A DNA stretch of 64,000 bases from Natrinema sp. CBA1119 (GTDB lineage Archaea; Halobacteriota; Halobacteria; Halobacteriales; Natrialbaceae), in the NCBI RefSeq assembly GCF_002572525.1, contig NZ_PDBS01000008.1:62001-126000 (forward strand). Reading direction: 5' to 3'. Numbering within the stretch: position 1 is the first letter of the stretch; every line of letters starts with the position of its first letter. The notes beneath the pieces are model-generated. The model saw only the letters and a list, made by a program, of their open reading frames with translations, was not told the DNA's origin and searched no databases. The position numbers and the translations under genes are program-made. Below are positions 62,494-64,000 of this stretch, one piece after another.

Positions 62494-63663
62494 TCACGCG
62501 CCTTTCAATCCGCTGCCGGTCAACGGGAGAACGACGTCATCGTCCGGATCGAGTTTCCCCATCGTTCGGTATCGCTCGAGCGCCGCGAGTACGCTGGCGG
62601 ATGTCGGCTCGACGTAGAACCCGTTTCGATGGAGCCGCTCGAGCGCCCGTTCGACCGCCGATTCCGTGACGGCGATCGCGTCGCCGTCCGTCGCTTCGAT
62701 CGCCGCGACGAGCTGTCGCTCTCGAGCGGGACGCCGAATCTGGATGCCGTCGGCCAGCGAGTTACGCCGGGCGGAGCGGTCGTGGAACCGATCGGCGATC
62801 GGGGCGTATCCGGCCGCCTGTACGCCGAACAGTTTCGGTACCCGATCGATCCAGCCGGCCCGGAGCAACCGTTCGAACCCCCTGTAGAGGCCGAGAAAGA
62901 GCGTCCCGTGTCCGATCGGCGAGACGATCGCGTCCGGAACATTCCAGTCTCTCTGTGCCGCGATTTCGAGCGCCGCAGTCATCGTTCCGGCGTAAAACGC
63001 CGGCGACCAGGCGTGGCTCGCGTACCACGCGTCGCCGTTCTGTCGCGTGTCGTGCCCGTTCAAATCGGCCGAATCGGGTCGCGTCTCGCCGACGGCGTCG
63101 AGGCAGGCGCTGGTCACGTCGCTTCGAGAACCGGGCACTTCGATGACGGTCGCCCCGACGCGCTCGATCGTCTCACGCTTGCTTGCCTTTACGCCGGCCG
63201 GGACGTAGATCTCCGCGTCGATACCCGCTCGAGCGGCGTAGGTTGCAATCGCCGAGCCGGCGTTCCCCGAGGAGTCGTCGACCACCGTGTCGACGCCGAG
63301 TTCGACGGCTCTCGAGACGATCGTGGTCGCACCGCGATCCTTGAACGATCCCGTCGGAAAGACGTACTCGAGTTTGCACTCGACGCCGAACTCCGGGACG
63401 TCGACGAGCGGCGTGAACCCCTCGCCGAAGCTCGTGTGCCGCTCGATCGGGATGAACTCCTCGAACGCCCAGAGCCCCCGTCGGGTCTCGAGCTCTCGGA
63501 ACGTGGGACGATCGCCAGCGGGTAGCGGCAACTCCGCGAAATCGAGCGCGTGACCACAGCGACAGCGCCACGGAACGTCGGCCGTCGCGGCGTACTCGGT
63601 CCCGCAGGCGCGACAGGTGAGCCCGACCGGGCGGTCGTTTCGATTTGAGTTCTCGGAAGACAT
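62494..63663 (-). CDS. Threonine-synthase-like PLP enzyme
   Basis: The protein has 389 residues from MSSENSNRNDRPVGLTCRAC. The N-terminal zinc-ribbon-like CRACGTEY...WRCRCGHALDF is typical of archaeal threonine synthase-like proteins. The fold-type II PLP core has PTGSFKDRGATTIVSRAVEL (Lys binds PLP), DDSSGNAGSAIATYAARAGI and a C-terminal PLTGSGLKGA. It could be a threonine synthase paralogue or a lyase acting on a related amino acid; without the genomic copy for comparison the reaction is open. It is convergent with the MFS gene. Confidence 0.85.
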   Translation of the reverse strand: MSSENSNRNDRPVGLTCRACGTEYAATADVPWRCRCGHALDFAELPLPAGDRPTFRELETRRGLWAFEEFIPIERHTSFGEGFTPLVDVPEFGVECKLEYVFPTGSFKDRGATTIVSRAVELGVDTVVDDSSGNAGSAIATYAARAGIDAEIYVPAGVKASKRETIERVGATVIEVPGSRSDVTSACLDAVGETRPDSADLNGHDTRQNGDAWYASHAWSPAFYAGTMTAALEIAAQRDWNVPDAIVSPIGHGTLFLGLYRGFERLLRAGWIDRVPKLFGVQAAGYAPIADRFHDRSARRNSLADGIQIRRPARERQLVAAIEATDGDAIAVTESAVERALERLHRNGFYVEPTSASVLAALERYRTMGKLDPDDDVVLPLTGSGLKGA

Positions 63664-63765
63664 GATGAAGACAGTCGAGACAACGAGCGACTGCACCCTA
63701 TAATTTCGGTGTCGATAGCCGCGTTCACTGATTCGCCGGTGCCACGAGCGGTGGAGTCCGTCCGA

Positions 63766-64000
63766 TCAGTAGCCGGTGACAGTGCCGTCTTTGCGCGGTT
63801 CCGTTGCGCCGGACAGCGTCTCCCCCCGTTTCCGGACGATCTGTGCCCCGCCGAACATCGACGGCGGGAGGACGCCGACGTCGTGGCCCTTCCGGGCGAG
63901 TTTCGTCTGATTCGGGAACCGCTCTTCGACGCCGAGCGTTCCCGACTCTCGGTACCGCCATCGCGGCGCGTCAAGCGCCGCCTGCAGCGGCAGGTCGTAA
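63766..64000 (-). CDS. Gamma-glutamyltransferase, C-terminal part (cut by window edge)
   Basis: 78 codons are visible. LPLQAALDAPRWRY, EERFPNQTKLARKGHDVGVL, PPSMFGGAQIVRK and SGATEPRKDGTVTGY match the small-subunit end of gamma-glutamyltransferase/glutathione hydrolase-like proteins (Ntn hydrolases). The catalytic Thr and N-terminal subunit lie outside the window. In haloarchaea the substrate could be gamma-glutamylcysteine or another gamma-glutamyl compound. Confidence 0.8.
   Translation of the reverse strand, partial: YDLPLQAALDAPRWRYRESGTLGVEERFPNQTKLARKGHDVGVLPPSMFGGAQIVRKRGETLSGATEPRKDGTVTGY

Noticed and set aside
1-64000. tRNA or rRNA genes
   Set aside because: I looked for T-loop GGTTCRAATCC-type and 16S/23S signature sequences and saw none.

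Overview
The window is haloarchaeal DNA (class Halobacteria, Natrialbales-like), most likely a megaplasmid or secondary replicon. The evidence is the acidic proteomes with GC-rich third codon positions, archaeal TFB and TBP genes, two Orc1/Cdc6 initiators with repeated origin boxes, haloarchaea-restricted domains (HalOD1, HTH-10/Bat, RdfA) and ISH-type insertion sequences (IS6, IS630, ISH3). Several promoters have a TATA box about 27 nt before the start codon, as expected for leaderless haloarchaeal transcripts.

Layout. 1-13.9 kb is an IS-rich accessory region: broken genes, an orphan integrase, a Bat-type regulator with a HalOD1 protein, an HTH/acetoacetyl-CoA-reductase operon and a formyltransferase. 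13.9-19.1 kb holds small zinc-finger and acidic genes, a VapBC-like toxin-antitoxin pair, a short aRF1 paralogue, a 0.9-kb GC-rich structured stretch and an OB-fold protein. 19.3-25.4 kb is one 1594-aa GHKL-ATPase/HNH-nuclease gene, probably for defence, split by a 1388-bp ISH3 element with a 5-bp target duplication; precise excision would restore the reading frame. 25.5-28.5 kb has TFB, a two-gene HTH module and a SWIM protein.

28.5-39.4 kb is the replicon core: orc1/cdc6 with TGTCCAGTGTCT boxes and an AT-rich unwinding region, a second orc1/cdc6 with a different box family (ACACCYCTATCGATGTGTT-like), remnants of a third orc, and a ParA/partner operon flanked by arrays with a strict 9-bp period (CCTATYNNN or CAATAGNNN). 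39.8-46 kb mixes TBP, zinc-binding proteins, an SBF transporter and decayed genes. 46.2-49.05 kb is a two-gene cassette, rdfA plus an archaeal SMC-related coiled-coil ATPase, bounded on both sides by the same palindrome; each palindrome is built from two inverted copies of the CAATAG motif found in the par arrays.

49.2-64 kb is a well-preserved catabolic island: IclR regulator, acyl-CoA dehydrogenase, MmgE/PrpD protein, CaiB/BaiF CoA-transferase, enoyl-CoA hydratase, a tripartite tricarboxylate transporter (TctCBA), LLM flavin oxidoreductase, UspA, thioesterase, MFS transporter, a threonine-synthase-like PLP enzyme and a partial gamma-glutamyltransferase. Together they suggest uptake and CoA-dependent breakdown of an organic (poly)carboxylate whose identity cannot be read from sequence.
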